From contig PYSS01000099.1 in assembly GCA_003049465.1 (NCBI GenBank), forward strand, positions 638 through 64,637: a stretch of DNA of 64,000 bases, written 5' to 3'. A model generated the notes under the pieces. That model saw nothing but the letters and a program-made list of their open reading frames with translations, did not search any database and was not told the origin of the DNA. Below, in pieces: positions 12,203 to 25,017 of the stretch. The position numbers and the translations under genes were made by a program. Origin of the DNA: Magnaporthiopsis rhizophila (lineage: Eukaryota; Ascomycota; Sordariomycetes; Magnaporthales; Magnaporthaceae). Numbering within the stretch: the first letter of the stretch is position 1; each line of letters starts with the position of its first letter.

Positions 12203-14992
12203 GACAGACAGTCTGGCCTGCAGTTTGGTTTGTGTGTAACCGCCAACCACCGATAAGGATGAGATCAATATCACAGGTCCAAACGCTTCCGGCCGCCAAA
12301 GGGGAAAGGGGGTGGACACGGACGTCAGGGTGGCATCAAACCTGAAGCTTAGTGCGGCATCTTAGCGGCGTCGGGGTAAGGCGGCGCGCCCCAGGTCGAA
12401 AAAGGGCCGAAGCCAGAGAGCTCGCTTCCATCCCACCATGTGGTTGCCAGAGAGAAGACGTTGCGGCTAGAGTGTTTTTTTTAGTGCGGCCGGTTGAGAG
12501 CTTGCGGTAGCGGGTTTTAGACCTGACAGCTGAGCAAGATGGTCGCCTGGTTTGTAGTAACGCGGCCTTGGACGGACGGTGTCGTCGCAGTCGGTACTGG
12601 AAATGAGATGGAACCTTTGAACGAATGGGCAATTCCCGAAAGGAAACAACATGTCAAATATGCAATATTGAATTCGCATTTGCAAGTTCAATTCCACCGC
12701 CTCCGGATGAGGTGGCACGTCTCCGCCCTGGAAATAAGCGGGCATTGGGAGACGATGACATCACGGCCAGCTCGCTTGCCAACAACGGAAAAGGGGCCGC
12801 GGAGTAAAAAACGTAAATCGAGGGCCGAAACGGGGCGGCAACAACGGCTTCTTCCACCATTCTCGTACCTATGGTTTTCGGGAGGGTCCTTCCAATCTCG
12901 GTGCATGCTGGGGCGGGTTTACGATCATATGCCAGCAGCAAAAGCCGGCCCGCCGAGGTTCTCATAAACCCATCCATCTTCCGAAATTTTATGCGTCATA
13001 TCGTGGCAGATGGGCCCGTAGCCGCACCTGCCGCCCCCGGCCACTCCCTTCTTCCTCATAAGGCCGTGCCGGTTACTTCGCTCCTCGGATTTGCCATTTT
13101 CCGTGAGGCGAACCAAGTTTGCCACGGCGGGGATGGGGAGCGGTCTGCCCGGTCGAGGAAATCTCGGTGAAGAAATTCGGGAAAGGCTGCCAACCTGCTG
13201 CCCTCCATCCCATCCGTCCATCCATCCGCCCATCCAGCTGTGGCCAAACAGAGTAAAGCCAGGTACCCGTAAGAAAAACTCCCAGTTTCCATTACGGGGA
13301 CTTCTCTGCGATTGGATGAGAGGGAAAAGGGAAGGAGGAATGGATGCAATGGAGGGCTCCACACCCCAAAATGCAGGGACCCCCGCGGATACGGCGAGTC
13401 AAGAGCCGGAGCAGCTTCCATCCAAGTGCGCGACTAAAACGATTGGTTTGAAGGCCCGTCGGTCCCCGCCGTGGTGGGCAACACAAGGAAACTGGAGCTG
13501 CTGATGTGCTGTGTGTGCAGAGTGACAGGGAATCCAGCGATTCAGTTCCCATTTTTTTTTTTTTTTTCAGAGGCCGACGGCGCATTCAATTCCTTCACCG
13601 CCCTGGGCGGCGCGTCGAGGCCGAGGAGACGCGCGAGGCGGGCGAGGCAGCAGTCAGTCTGGTCTTTTTTTGTCCTCGAGGTCACAGCCGGCCAAGCTTG
13701 GACCCTTGAACCACACTCACACACGCATACACATGACAGAGCCGCCAAAGCTAACTGCTCAAGTTCCCCATCCGTCTGACATTACCTACCCCAACGAGCG
13801 GTCTGTTTGTGTGCATGTAGGACCTATTCCTAGGACTTTGGACAGGCGGGCCGGCGCCGGCTTGTGAGATTTACATACATATCCCGCACGCAGACAGGCA
13901 AGAAAAACCGCGCAGCCATCCAATGGCTCGGCAATAGTAGCAGAGTGAGACTTTTTTTTTTGTCTAGCCGAGCCGGTCCGTTTCAACATCCGCCCCTCTC
14001 GAGGCAGGCAGGGCAGCTCGTTCGTGGGAAGCCGAAACCACCCGTCACATCACGGCCTCCTTGGTAGCCCCTCGTGGCCTTGCGATACACCCGACTGTTG
14101 GTGGCGTTTTGCGCCTCGGCGCCAGTGTGCCGGCTCTGGAACCAAGTCTGTAGGTTGCCAAGTGACAGCTCGGGCTAACTTGCCTAGCGTAGTTTGAAAA
14201 CAACAAGAAAAAAGAAAGTAGATAAGGATTTTTTTCTTTTAAGAAAAAGGAATGTGATAAAGGATCCGGAGACGGTTGCATTTCGACAAAGCGGCAATCT
14301 CTCTCTAACCCGGCCCTGCTAGACAGCAACATGGGACGAAGGCCTCGTCACGCCCGCACGTCGGCGGCCAGCATGCCCGCCGGCCGCCGTTTGGAAGCCT
14401 TTGTCCAAATGCGGTAGTTTATTTGGGTTGGGTCACCCTAGCGCTCGACGTTTATCTCTGCCCCACATCCTGTCCGCCAGCCGCCGTTCTAAAGAGGTCC
14501 GGGCGTGGGAACGCTGGACCGTTTTGTCAGGACGTGCCTGCCTGATCAGGGAAACGTCGATGGAGACTGGAGAGCCGCCTCGTTTTTTTCCCGAGCTCTC
14601 GTCGCCGTCTCCACAACAGCACCGGCCAGCAAGGATCCAGTGGATTTTGGGGGACCCGCAGGAAAACCATTCCCCAGCTGCAGAGGAACCATCCGTGCCA
14701 ATGGATCCCCCAAAGCGATCAAAAGTGTCGGTCCGCTGGCACCCCCAAAATTCAATTTTCCATTGGAGTGCGAATCATTGGACAATGGCAGAGGACGAAA
14801 AGCCCGCTTTCCCCTGGCTGGCACGTCGACAAAGCAAAAAGCCGATCTTGCAGGCGCCCTTTTTTCCCTGTTGCCCCTTTCGAGGCGTTCGATGAACCCA
14901 CCTCTTCTTCCGTGCCAAGAACGCCCGCCCACCCAGAATGCGGGCCGACTAAGAATGGGGACTAGAGAAAGGGGAGGGATGGTGGTGATTGA

Positions 14993-15076
14993 TTGCGCCC
15001 ATGGAACTCGTTGATCGTCTGCTGCAACATTTGCGCCCATGGAACTCGTTGATCGTCTGCTGCAACATTTGCGCCC
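14993..15076. repeat. 38-base tandem direct repeat, 2.2 copies
   Basis: The unit begins TTGCGCCCATGGAACTCGTT at 14993 and is repeated without visible change at 15031. A third partial copy of 8 bases begins at 15069. Identity across the copies looks complete, so the duplication is recent or under constraint. Confidence 0.9.
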
Positions 15077-17337
15077 GCCCGCGCAGGCCTTGGGCAGGCT
15101 TGCTTGAGACATTGAACGAGGCAGGGGGATGCTCCAGAACCCGGTGGTGGCTCCCTCGCTTGCAGATTTGCCATGACACAAAGAAACCAACTGCCCTGCA
15201 GCCTCCGCGGAATAGCGTGTACACTATACTACCGCGATCGATGAGCGAGATTTGATAACACGGCACTGCTAATGCCAGTACCGTCGGGTACAGCACATAC
15301 CGGGCATGTAAAATGTCACGTTACGGAGCGGGACTCCCCATTTTCTTCCCGCCGTTGGAAAAAGGACGAGGTCGAAGACTGAGCCTGAATCGGTCGTAAA
15401 TTTATATTTATCTTCATAAGTTCACCGACGCAAGTCTAGGTCTCTTGGCAGTTGGCATCGAGGCGAAGTGCGAGGCATTTTAGTGTTCCCGGGGGTGGCG
15501 GCTTTTTCTTTAGCGAGCGGCACCTGCAGGGAAGACATGGGGAAACAAGAAAAAAAGAAGACCAGCCAGGAAAGGAAAGCCGGCGGCGACGATACGGCGT
15601 TGCACGGTGCAGGTCAAAGGTTGTTGGTGTTGGGGTCCTGGTAGCGAGCAGCCAGTAGGAAACAGCGCGCTCTATTTCTGGGTGAAAGTGGGTGGTGAGA
15701 TGCGAGGTTCTGGAATACGGGGTAAAAAGTCTTGCTGAGGGTGGTGGTGGTGGTGGTTATGGATCGGTAACATTTATCCCGTTTTCCGTGCATGCGAATC
15801 TATGCACGAGACCAGCGAATGAGGTGAGATTTCTTGTGCGTTTATTGGCCACATGTGCACTCAAAGCACGCACGCTCACCTGCCTCGTGAGGCATTTCCG
15901 TCATCTTTCTCTTGGCTGCTGAAAATAGGGCCAGGCTAAACCGCTGCCAGTCCTCGGTCAAAAAGATTGGCCCTGCGAACTGCGGCATGCTCGCCGCCAC
16001 CAAATGTCCTCCCGCGGGAACCAAGAAAAGCCGGGGCGTGCTGGGCACAAAGCTTGGCGGTCGATAAGGCCGACCGACATATTGAAACAGAAGTAGCTGC
16101 TTGGTTGGGATTGGCCGAGAGACACAGCCTCCAGATTTGCACCGGTTTCTGCAGCCCAAGTTCCTGTTTGTAACAAACCCACACCTCGCTTCTAGAATGT
16201 ACAGAGAAGGATGTACTTCCAAGCGTCTAGACGCTTTGTTGGCCGGCGACACCGATAGATTTTGCAGTGTACCTGGGCGCTTACCGGCTGATGACGCATT
16301 ACGATAAAAGCACACATTTCCGAGCCATTCCCGGCCAACGGCGCTGTGGCAATTATAATAGCAGCAAATACTCACATATCATGTGCCAAAGCCGACAAAT
16401 CTCCACGAAATGATGAGTAATAATACGGTCGATGGAAATGCGCCAGGGGAGAAAAACGTAAAAGAGAGAAGCAAGGAAAAAAAATCAGGATGGAGCCGAG
16501 GGCCGGGAGAACCCACCCATCCATCAAGTGCCGGCGCCGCCGGTCCATTCAGCGAATGGAGCCAGCCGAGGATTTCCGAAATGGAGTGTTTGCTAAAATC
16601 TGCAATAAAAAGTGACAGGCAGGGCCGGCAGGCAAAACAAACATTCACGATGGATGGGGGAGATTGGGAAGCGTTCTGATCGCCGCGGCGGGCTTTGTGT
16701 CGTCCATGTCTGTGTGTCATAGTGTGTGTGCTTGTTTGTGGTGTCTCGGCAACACCACCAAGCGTGATATCAAAAAAATGAAGAAGAAAAAAAAAACGCC
16801 TAAATGTTCCCAACCGACTTGGCAGGCGACCACAAGTGGACGATCAATATGTCTGTCTCAACACCCAAAATCTTGGCGACCGTCCAACAATCACCTTGCG
16901 TGTCGCGCCGCGCGCCGTCTCCCGTGCCAAAAGCGGTCTGCGGCGGCTTGGCGGTGTTTTGCGCCGACGTGCACAGAGTTGGGCAACAAATGAAAAAGAA
17001 AAGGCGTCGTCGTCCCCCATCTGCATCATCATCAAAGGTCACCTGTTTCACGATGCGCGCGCTGTGTGTGGTTTTCCGGCTGGCTGTCGCCTTGGGATGA
17101 GACCTGGACATAGGCGCTTCGATGTCGTCTCGTCTTTTTTTACTTTTGACATTCTGTCTTCACACCTGCCATTGGCAACTTAAACCGAAGTGGCGGTTAC
17201 TTTTTCCCCCCTCCTTGTTCCCAGCCAGTACGTCAAACATGCGACGAACGGAAAGTCCTGTCCATTTTTCCAACGGTGAAAATCTGGAGCGAATGGTGTG
17301 TCGCACAAACTCACACGGTGCGGCGTGGTATCAACCG

Positions 17338-17362
17338 TTTTTTTTTTTTTTTTTTTTTTTTT
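17338..17362. repeat. 25-base poly-T run
   Basis: Uninterrupted T homopolymer in the gene-poor region. Confidence 0.9.
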
Positions 17363-19280
17363 CGGCTCCTCCTTCAAACCTGAGTGGTTGAGTGAGCACT
17401 TTGCCGCATCTATCTTTGAAAGGCGGCATAAATTGAAGCGAAAGGATTCATTGAACGGAAACGCACAGAGGGCGCGGCACCAGGACACCTAATAGCCATG
17501 GGACCCCTGGCCGGTTCGTTCGGGTCAAAGCTCCTAGCCCTTCAGGGACAAGGGGAGAAACCCCTCGTCCGTCTCGAAAAAACCCATGACGGGCATCCTA
17601 GGGTAAGACAAAGCTTGTTCCCTGCCGTTGCCGTTTGTTTTGTTTGTTTCTGCTGGTGCGTTGCTAGACAGCCGTCCGCCCGACTCAGCCATGAGATGGG
17701 TCCTCGTCGCCTCACCTCCACAGTCCCCAACGGCCTAGGAAATAACATGACCATCACCAAGACGAGGCCAGTATTCGGTACGTGCACTGCCTGCTCGCCC
17801 TCGATGGTGCCATGCAACCCGATGCGGTGGCGCTTGTCGTCTCCCGTCATCGCATCGAATCGACACGGCACATACAGGGCCAGCCGAAGAGTGCCAAGAC
17901 CTGGCATATCTACAATACAACCTCTCCCTGCCCAGCCTTGTCTGCGTCGGTTTTTCCTCACTCGCCGGTTGTTTAGCAAGGCGGCGAGAGCGCTGTCGCA
18001 TTGAAATGTCCAATAAAAACCAAATTCTTAACCCTTTGTCAGGGCGTCTATTGAATGTTTATCCTGTATTATTATCGTCATTTAGTGTCGAACATGGCAA
18101 CGGGCCTGGCACATTCCAGGAGCCCATGACATAAATGAAAAATAAGCCGGCCAATGGTGACGAGACGGGTTCTGGTCCTGGCAGGCTCCGAAAGCCGACG
18201 AGAGCGATAAACGTTCATTATTATCTCATGACAACTTTTTTTATTTGCAGGGAAGTGCCATCCGTCAGAACCGTCAATTCTTCGGGAGGATGATGGTTTG
18301 CGCGTGGTATTCTCGCGTTTCGGGCCCTGACCGCCACAAAACTCGGCTGGAGATCGCATTGCCAGCAGGAGAGCTGTCGTCATTTGGCTACTGGGGAGCT
18401 TGGAAGATGATGGGGTGGAGTGGAGGCGAAATCAAACAAACGGAGCGGAAGGGCGAAACGGTAGCGCTAGCCCAGGACGCCGCCAGCGACAGAACGGAGA
18501 GCGACCCTCCAGGGTGCGCAAAACAAAAATCCCTCACGGCGAGGCTGGGCTTTTGCGCTGTTACGGCGGTGCCGCCGACCCCTTGGACGTCCAGCCCAAA
18601 CGGGAAGCGCTCGAGGGGTGGAGAAACAGAAACGTGCAGCGGAGGTACTTAATGTATGTACATGCGTCCTGCGAGATTGGACACGGCCTGCCGGGGGTGC
18701 AAAGCAGCAGCAAGTAGCACCCAGAGTAATTCGAATTTTGGAGAGTGGGGGAACGGGTACCTGGCGACTTTGCGAGATTATTGAAACTCCCCAGTTTCTC
18801 CAATTGCGGCCAGGGCGATGCGGATTGGACCGTGTTGATTGGTTGATTGGAGCTCTCGATCGGAGCTCGAAGGTACTCAGGGACATGCCCTGCATAAGGT
18901 CGCACTCCACCCGTGGGTGGGTGGAGAGAAAACGAAGTTGGTCCGTGGGCCCCCTGCCGGCCGCTGGAACCTGGAAGCTTGCTTTTTGCCTCTTTGCCTC
19001 TGACGCCTGGCTGCCCGCCACGGGCTGGACCTGCTGCTGGTGCGGCGCTGCGCTGCGTTGCGCCGGGCGAGCGTGCAGTGCCAGCCAGTCTAGTTTGCTG
19101 TTGCCGAGAAAAGGTCCCGCACCACATGGGTCCTAGGGTGCGTGGGTGTGGGTGTGGGTGGATTCCCCTTTTGAATGACCGATACGGTACCCGTCCGTCC
19201 ACCGTGTGTCTCTTGCCTGTCATGGAGATGCAGAGACGGCACGCTCTCACTGCGCTGCGTTGTGAATAAAATCGGCGCCT

Positions 19281-20027
19281 TCCACCCTCCTCCCTCGCTC
19301 GCTTCTTTCCTCTCCTTCTCCCCTCACACCCACGGAAGGCATTCGTCCAAGAGGTTGCCGTCGTCCTCGGTCAATCGCGAGGTGAGTTACGAGCAGAAGC
19401 ATAGCGCTCACTACCACCACACTTCCATTCCCTTGCGCCTCCGCGCCGCTTCTTGAAAAGCCTACGGGTCGCCGCTCGTCACTTTGCCTTCACCCACCTG
19501 CCACCCACGGACCTGGTCAAACCGCCACGGCACCAAGAGCACTCCGCTTCAAGCTTTTCCCTTGAAGCTAATGCTCAACCTGCCGCGACTTTGGATTTTA
19601 CCTCGGCCGTGGCGCTCTTCTCATGCGCCATTGTGTGCTTTGGCGCCAACTTCTTCCCGCCGCTCCTTATCTGCCTTTGCCCCATACCTACCTCCGCTAC
19701 CCCAGTTGCTGAGAAGCATAAATGCTCTCAGAGTCCGCACAATTTGCCTCCGTCTGCCCATCTCACCCATCACGCGCCGGACATCCATCCTACAGTCTCG
19801 GATAAAACTGACCTCGGAGCTCCTCCACCTTTTACCAGACTCCGTTCGTGTGCGCGTCATCTCCTAGAGGTCTACTCCTAGAACCTGGTTGGATCGACAA
19901 CAAAACGCGACCCAGCCCCCGTCACCCGTCAGGGCCCGATCACCTATAACCCAAGAACCTGCTTCCTCTTTAATTACTTCAATAATCGGGCAGCGAGCAG
20001 TGCTCTCTGCATTACACAACAGCCGCC
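19281..20027 (+). promoter_or_regulatory. probable pma1 promoter and long pyrimidine-rich 5' leader
   Basis: The 750 bases before the pma1 ATG are rich in C and T with many CCACC/CTTC stretches, the composition of strong fungal promoters and leaders. Upstream ATGs occur (for example at 19453 and 19484); the frames they open have no domain and are best read as leader or intron sequence. Confidence 0.4.
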
Positions 20028-23000
20028 ATGGCTGATCATAATGCTCCCACCGGCCCTGCGCTGAACACGCAGATTGAGCCGGGCAAGTTCGACGAGAAGC
20101 CTCCCGCCAGCAAGAGGCCCGTTGAGGAAGAGGAGGAGGATGAGGACATCGACGCTCTCATCGAGGATCTCGAGTCTGTCGACGGTCACATGGATGAGGA
20201 GGACGAGGAGGACGCCTCGCCTGGCGCGGGCCGCGTTGTTCCTGAGGTAAGCATCTACTGTGCCATACCGACATTCACCCTTCAAAATTTCTGCCTACAA
20301 CCTCTCGTTGAGTGGGCGGTCCTACTCGGTCTTGTGGTGTCACGCCTTGTCCCAGTGCTGCGAGATAAGCAGTACTGCGAGGCTTGCAGACAAATGCGCT
20401 ACGGATGTGCTAACGTTCCGTTTTAGGATATGCTGCAAACCTCGACTCGTACGGGTCTGACCGAGCAGGAGGTGCAGGCGCGCCGCAAGAAGTACGGCCT
20501 GAACCGTAAGTTCAATCACACCGCATCACACCCACCGTTCAGGCCTTGGGAATAGCGCTCAGGGGCCAATGCGGCCACGCAAGACAACTTGATGCTGACT
20601 CGCAGTGCAGAAATGAAGGAGGAGAAGGAGAACATGATCCTCAAGTTCTTCTCGTACTTCATCGGTCCCGTCCAGTTCGTTATGGAGGTCAGTGACCGAT
20701 GCGGTCTTTTTTTCTTTTTTCGTCCCTGGCGGCAGCGCAACAAGGAAAATCCTGCTTTGGCCACCGCCCATACCAGGTTGCCCTGGTAGCTCGAGCTCCT
20801 CGGCTCTGCGGCATGGGTGGTTGAGTCAGCAGCAACACCGACGAGATTGCGACAGCGCTCGGTTGCGTGGACCCACCAACAGGATCCAGTTCCGTTGCTC
20901 GGTCATAAAAAACGGTCCAAACAATGTTTTGCCGATCGTAAAACTGACAATCATCCAATGTCACAGGCTGCCGTTCTTCTGGCTGCTGCGCTCCAGCACT
21001 GGTAAGCATCAGCCCCACTCGCCCCACCCGCAATGTCTGCGCAAGCCCACTCGGCGGCGCGTTGTCGCGATCGCATCATCGTTACTAACAGCTTTTGCGC
21101 AGGGTCGACTTCGCTGTCATCATCGCTCTTCTGCTCCTCAACGCCTGCGTTGGTTTCATCCAGGAATTCCAGGCCGGTTCCATTGTCGACGAGCTCAAGA
21201 AGACTCTCGCTCTCAAGGCTGTTGTCCTTCGTGACGGTAACCTCAAGGAGGTCGAGGCCCCCGAGGTTGTTCCCGGCGATATCCTGCAGGTTGAGGAGGG
21301 TACCATCATTCCCGCCGACGGCCGTATCGTGACCGAGGATGCCTTCCTTCAGGTTGACCAGTCTGCCATCACGGGCGAGTCTCTCGCTGTCGACAAGCAC
21401 AAGGGTGACCAGTGCTACGCCTCGTCCGCCGTCAAGCGTGGTGAGGCTTTCGTCGTCATCACCGCTACCGGAGACAACACTTTCGTCGGTCGCGCCGCCG
21501 CCCTGGTGAACGCTGCCGCTGCTGGAACTGGCCACTTCACTGAGGTCCTCAACGGCATCGGCACAGTGCTCCTGATCCTGGTCGTCTTCACCAACCTGGT
21601 CGTCTGGGTCTCCTCGTTCTACCGCTCCAACGGCATTGTCCAGATCCTTGAGTTCACCCTGGCCATCACCATCATCGGTGTGCCCGTCGGTCTCCCCGCT
21701 GTCGTCACCACCACCATGGCTGTCGGTGCCGCCTACCTCGCCAAGAAGAAGGCCATCGTCCAGAAGCTCAGCGCCATCGAGTCTCTTGCTGGCGTCGAGA
21801 TTCTGTGCTCCGACAAGACCGGTACCCTGACCAAGAACAAGCTCTCGCTTTCTGAGCCCTACACTGTCGCCGGTGTCGAGCCCGAGGATCTGATGCTTAC
21901 TGCCTGCCTTGCTGCCTCGCGCAAGAAGAAGGGCATGGACGCCATCGACAAGGCTTTCCTCAAGGCTCTCAAGTTCTACCCCCGCGCCAAGGCCGCAGTC
22001 TCCAAGTACCGCGTCATCGACTTCCACCCCTTCGACCCCGTCTCCAAGAAGGTTGTCGCCATCGTCGAGTCTCCCCAGGGCGAGCGCATTACCTGCGTCA
22101 AGGGTGCCCCGCTTTTCGTGCTGAAGACCGTCGAGGAGGACCACCCCATTGATGAGGAGGTTGACCAGGCCTACAAGAACAAGGTTGCCGAGTTCGCTAC
22201 CCGTGGTTTCCGCTCTCTGGGTGTTGCCCGCAAGCGGGGTGAGGGTGCTTGGGAGATCCTCGGAATCATGCCCTGCTCCGACCCCCCGCGCCACGACACT
22301 GCCCGCACCATCAACGAGGCCAAGGTCCTGGGTCTGTCCATCAAGATGCTTACTGGTGACGCCGTCGGTATCGCTCGTGAGACCTCGCGCCAGCTCGGTC
22401 TCGGCACCAATGTCTACAACGCCGAGCGCCTGGGTCTTGGTGGCGGTGGTGACATGCCTGGCTCTGAGGTCTACGATTTCGTCGAGGCTGCCGACGGTTT
22501 CGCCGAGGTCTTCCCCCAGCACAAGTACAACGTCGTCGAGATCCTGCAGCAACGTGGCTACCTCGTTGCCATGACCGGTGACGGTGTCAACGACGCTCCC
22601 TCGCTGAAGAAGGCCGACACCGGTATTGCCGTTGAGGGTGCCTCCGACGCCGCTCGCTCCGCCGCTGACATCGTCTTCCTCGCTCCTGGTCTGGGTGCCA
22701 TCATCGACGCCCTCAAGACTTCTCGCCAGATCTTCCACCGCATGTATGCCTACGTCGTCTACCGTATCGCGCTGTCCATCCACCTGGAGATCTACCTCGG
22801 CATCCTGATCGCCGCGCTCAACCAGTCCCTCAAGATTGAGCTTGTCGCTTTCATCGCCATCTTCGCCGACGTCGCCACTCTTGCCATTGCCTACGACAAC
22901 GCCCCCTTCTCCAAGTCTCCCGTGAAGTGGAACCTGCCCAAGCTCTGGGGTATGTCCATCCTGCTTGGTGTCGTCCTGGCCATCGGTACCTTCATCGCCG

Positions 23001-23523
23001 TCACCACAATGTTCGTGCACGGTGAGGACGGTGGTATCGTCCAGAACAACGGTCAGCTCGATGCCGTCGTCTTCCTTGAGATTTCCCTCACGGAAAACTG
23101 GCTCATCTTCATTACCCGTGCCAACGGCCCCTTCTGGTCGTCGATCCCCTCGTGGCAGCTTACCGGCGCCATCTTCATCGTCGACATTGTTGCCTCGCTC
23201 TTTGCTATCTTCGGTTGGTTCGTCCACAACAAGCCCACCCACATCGTCGCCGTCGTGCGTATCTGGGTCTTCTCGTTTGGCGTTTTCTGCATCATGGGTG
23301 GTCTCTACTACCTCCTGCAGGACAGCACTGGCTTCGACAATCTGATGCACGGCAAGTCCCCCAAGGGCAGCCAGAAGCAGAGGTCGCTCGAGGACTTTGG
23401 TAAGTTTGATCATGCCTGCCGCCACATCTCATCCACACGTGTGCCACACAATTTTGCTAACATTTCCCTTCTACAGTTGTGTCTCTGCAGCGCGTCTCGA
23501 CCCAGCACGAGAAGTCGCAATAA
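20028..23523 (+). CDS. pma1: plasma membrane proton-pumping P-type ATPase
   Basis: P3A-type ATPase that pumps protons out of the cell and drives nutrient uptake and cytosolic pH control. Six exons (20028-20246, 20427-20505, 20611-20687, 20967-21001, 21103-23399, 23477-23523) join in phase to 917 residues; Neurospora PMA1 has 920. The N-terminus has the acidic block EEEEEDEDIDALIEDLES. The phosphorylation motif CSDKTGTLTKNKLSL, the actuator motif TGES, the nucleotide-domain KGAP and the hinge GDGVNDAPSLKKAD are all intact. The C-terminal regulatory tail ends in VSLQRVSTQHEKSQ, encoded by the tiny last exon and matching the autoinhibitory domain of fungal pumps. A 35-base exon encodes part of transmembrane segment 1. 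Codon use is strongly biased to C/G-ending codons, as expected for a very highly expressed gene. Confidence 0.98.
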
Positions 23524-23931
23524 ATGTTTTCTTCGGGGTGGTTCGCAATTTTTTCGATGGGCCAGCTCTCTTTGTTGTTTTTAGAGGGATGATTGGAAAG
23601 GATCCATGTCACATACCCCAAGTTGTCCATGCCAGTTGTCCCTAGGTTGATTGTCGCCGCCTGTCACACTTGTCTTTACAACAGGTGGGTGGCTCATCTT
23701 CCTTTGCATGGCTGGTGTGGTCGACTGCGACTTATTTTCTATGTCTTAAATTTGTCACGATGGTCAGGGGCGGTGGACGATCAATCGACGCACTCTGATC
23801 AGGTCATTAGAGACGACATTAATGCTAAAAAAGTAAAATTACGTGGTTTCTACCATGAACATATTTGGTCCTAAATCTTATGCCTTCTTTGTGCGATCAT
23901 ATCTTTCTTGTCGGACCGGGGTTCTCTCTGG
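23524..23931. other. convergent 3' region of pma1 and the ABM gene
   Basis: About 400 bases between two convergent genes. It should hold both 3' untranslated regions. No coding frame is supported. Confidence 0.5.
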
Positions 23932-24327
23932 TTATTCGGGGACCACGACCTCCTTGCTCGTGTCGAGCTCTTCATGCATCATCACGTCCATTGGTTTTTC
24001 AAGCAGTGGTGTGACATATGGAGCAAATGTTTGGAAGTATGGGTTATCCATGTGAATTTTCAGGCTCTATTTTGGTTTTGTGGTAAGCGGTGTCGTTTAG
24101 TTGGTAGATGTAGGTTAGGCAAGTGGGTAGTCACGTACCCCTTCGTTCTCGTACCGCTCGATGATGGTGAAAGACCTGGGGTCCTTGGTGTTCTGCATGA
24201 CGAACCAGCTGATGGTCTCTTTGTCCTTGACGTAGACGCGCGCGCAATCGATCAGCTTGGCCTTGAGCTTGTCGATCGAGGCCGGGTCGCTGTTGACGTA
24301 GAGGTGGACGGTGATTGTGAAGACCAT
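23932..24327 (-). CDS. small ABM-domain (dimeric alpha/beta barrel) protein
   Basis: Two exons (24327-24139 and 24066-23932) with a 72-base GT-AG intron give 107 residues. The sequence begins MVFTITVHLYVNSD and contains SWFVMQNTKDPRSFTIIERY, the strand pattern of antibiotic biosynthesis monooxygenase-like proteins. The second exon supplies the conserved NPYFQTFAPYVTPLLEKP end of the barrel. Members form dimers; some act as cofactor-less oxygenases or heme-degrading enzymes, but most fungal stand-alone members have no known substrate. No signal peptide or membrane segment is seen. The gene is divergent from the WD40 gene to its right, sharing a 690-base promoter interval. The fold is likely; the reaction is unknown. 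Confidence 0.83.
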
Positions 24328-25017
24328 CTTGTTGGCGGTTTTGAACGTTTGGCGTTTCCTTTTTTTACGTAGGCAGGCAGGTAGGTAGGTTTGTGTTGGG
24401 TGTAGAGTGAGTGTGCTTTGATGGGGGGAAGGAAGAGGAGGAGGGAGAGCAAGATATAGGCCGGAGGAGGGCAGTGAGTGGCCTTCTGCGGGGTCGGTTG
24501 TTCGGCCATCGGATTGGGGTTTTGAATCCCCGCGCCCAATATCATTAGTCCTTGGATGGGACCTGCAGGACAGAGTTTGGGCTGGGATGAGGGGTGTCTG
24601 GCACCAGCACTGACAAGGCGAACTGGACAATACGACAAAATGGCATACGGGTAGGCTGATGTTGACCTGAGTTGATGGTAGGTAGGAATAGACGCGGATT
24701 TGGACGTCGTGGTCGGCGGCGGTTGAGGGGTTGGAGAGCTTGGGTACCTGCCCTTACAAGGCCGTGCCGGTTCAGCACGCTTTCTTGTTTTCACTTCGGT
24801 CGCTGTTTTGTAGATAGGAATTCTCACCTTCGTCGCGCCTCAACACAACCAAAAAAAAAAAAAAATCCCATACTCTAATTCGGCCTTCCACTGATCCACC
24901 GGGACATTGCGGCTCGGTGGGACTTGGAATCATCCTTTGTCCGACCTTCCATCCAAAAACCGTAGCGAACGGCCGGGTGGTCACCACCGGCCGAGCCCTC
25001 TGGATTTCCTTCAAAAA
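24328..25017. promoter_or_regulatory. divergent promoter interval between ABM gene and DCAF4-like gene
   Basis: Intergenic stretch of 690 bases between two divergent starts. It contains GGCAGGCAGGTAGGTAGG tetranucleotide repeats near 24370 and a 13-base A run at 24850. No coding frame is supported. Confidence 0.5.

Larger units (their letters stand above)
9614..20027. other. 10.4-kb gene-poor region upstream of pma1
   Basis: No frame on either strand shows a recognisable domain, a sustained coding bias or a convincing exon chain; all ORFs are short (at most about 180 codons). The base composition is ordinary for this genome, so it is not a RIP-degraded AT-rich block. It contains several poly-T or poly-A runs (10675-10695, 12158-12202, 13552-13567, 17338-17362), a 38-base tandem duplication near 15 kb, and a pyrimidine-rich stretch at about 19280-20020 that is probably the pma1 promoter and leader. 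Non-coding transcripts or rapidly evolving small genes cannot be excluded. Confidence 0.6.

Noticed and set aside
15842..16375. 177-codon minus-strand frame in the gene-poor region
   Set aside because: No domain, no codon bias like neighbouring genes, and no splice partners found.
18467..19250. Overlapping 184- and 229-codon minus-strand frames
   Set aside because: They overlap in different frames, are Arg/Ser/Pro-rich and match nothing recognisable.
19453..19881. 142-codon frame upstream of pma1
   Set aside because: Pyrimidine-rich leader sequence; translation lacks any conserved pattern.
9614..20027. tRNA, 5S rRNA or snRNA genes in the gene-poor region
   Set aside because: I looked for T-arm GGTTCGAxxCC patterns and the conserved 5S core and found none that fold into a plausible gene; a covariance-model scan would be decisive.
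20951..23425. 824-codon open frame on the minus strand
   Set aside because: It is the exact antisense of pma1 exon 5. Strong C-ending codon bias in pma1 removes antisense stops; the protein is Asp/Gly/Val-rich with no domain.
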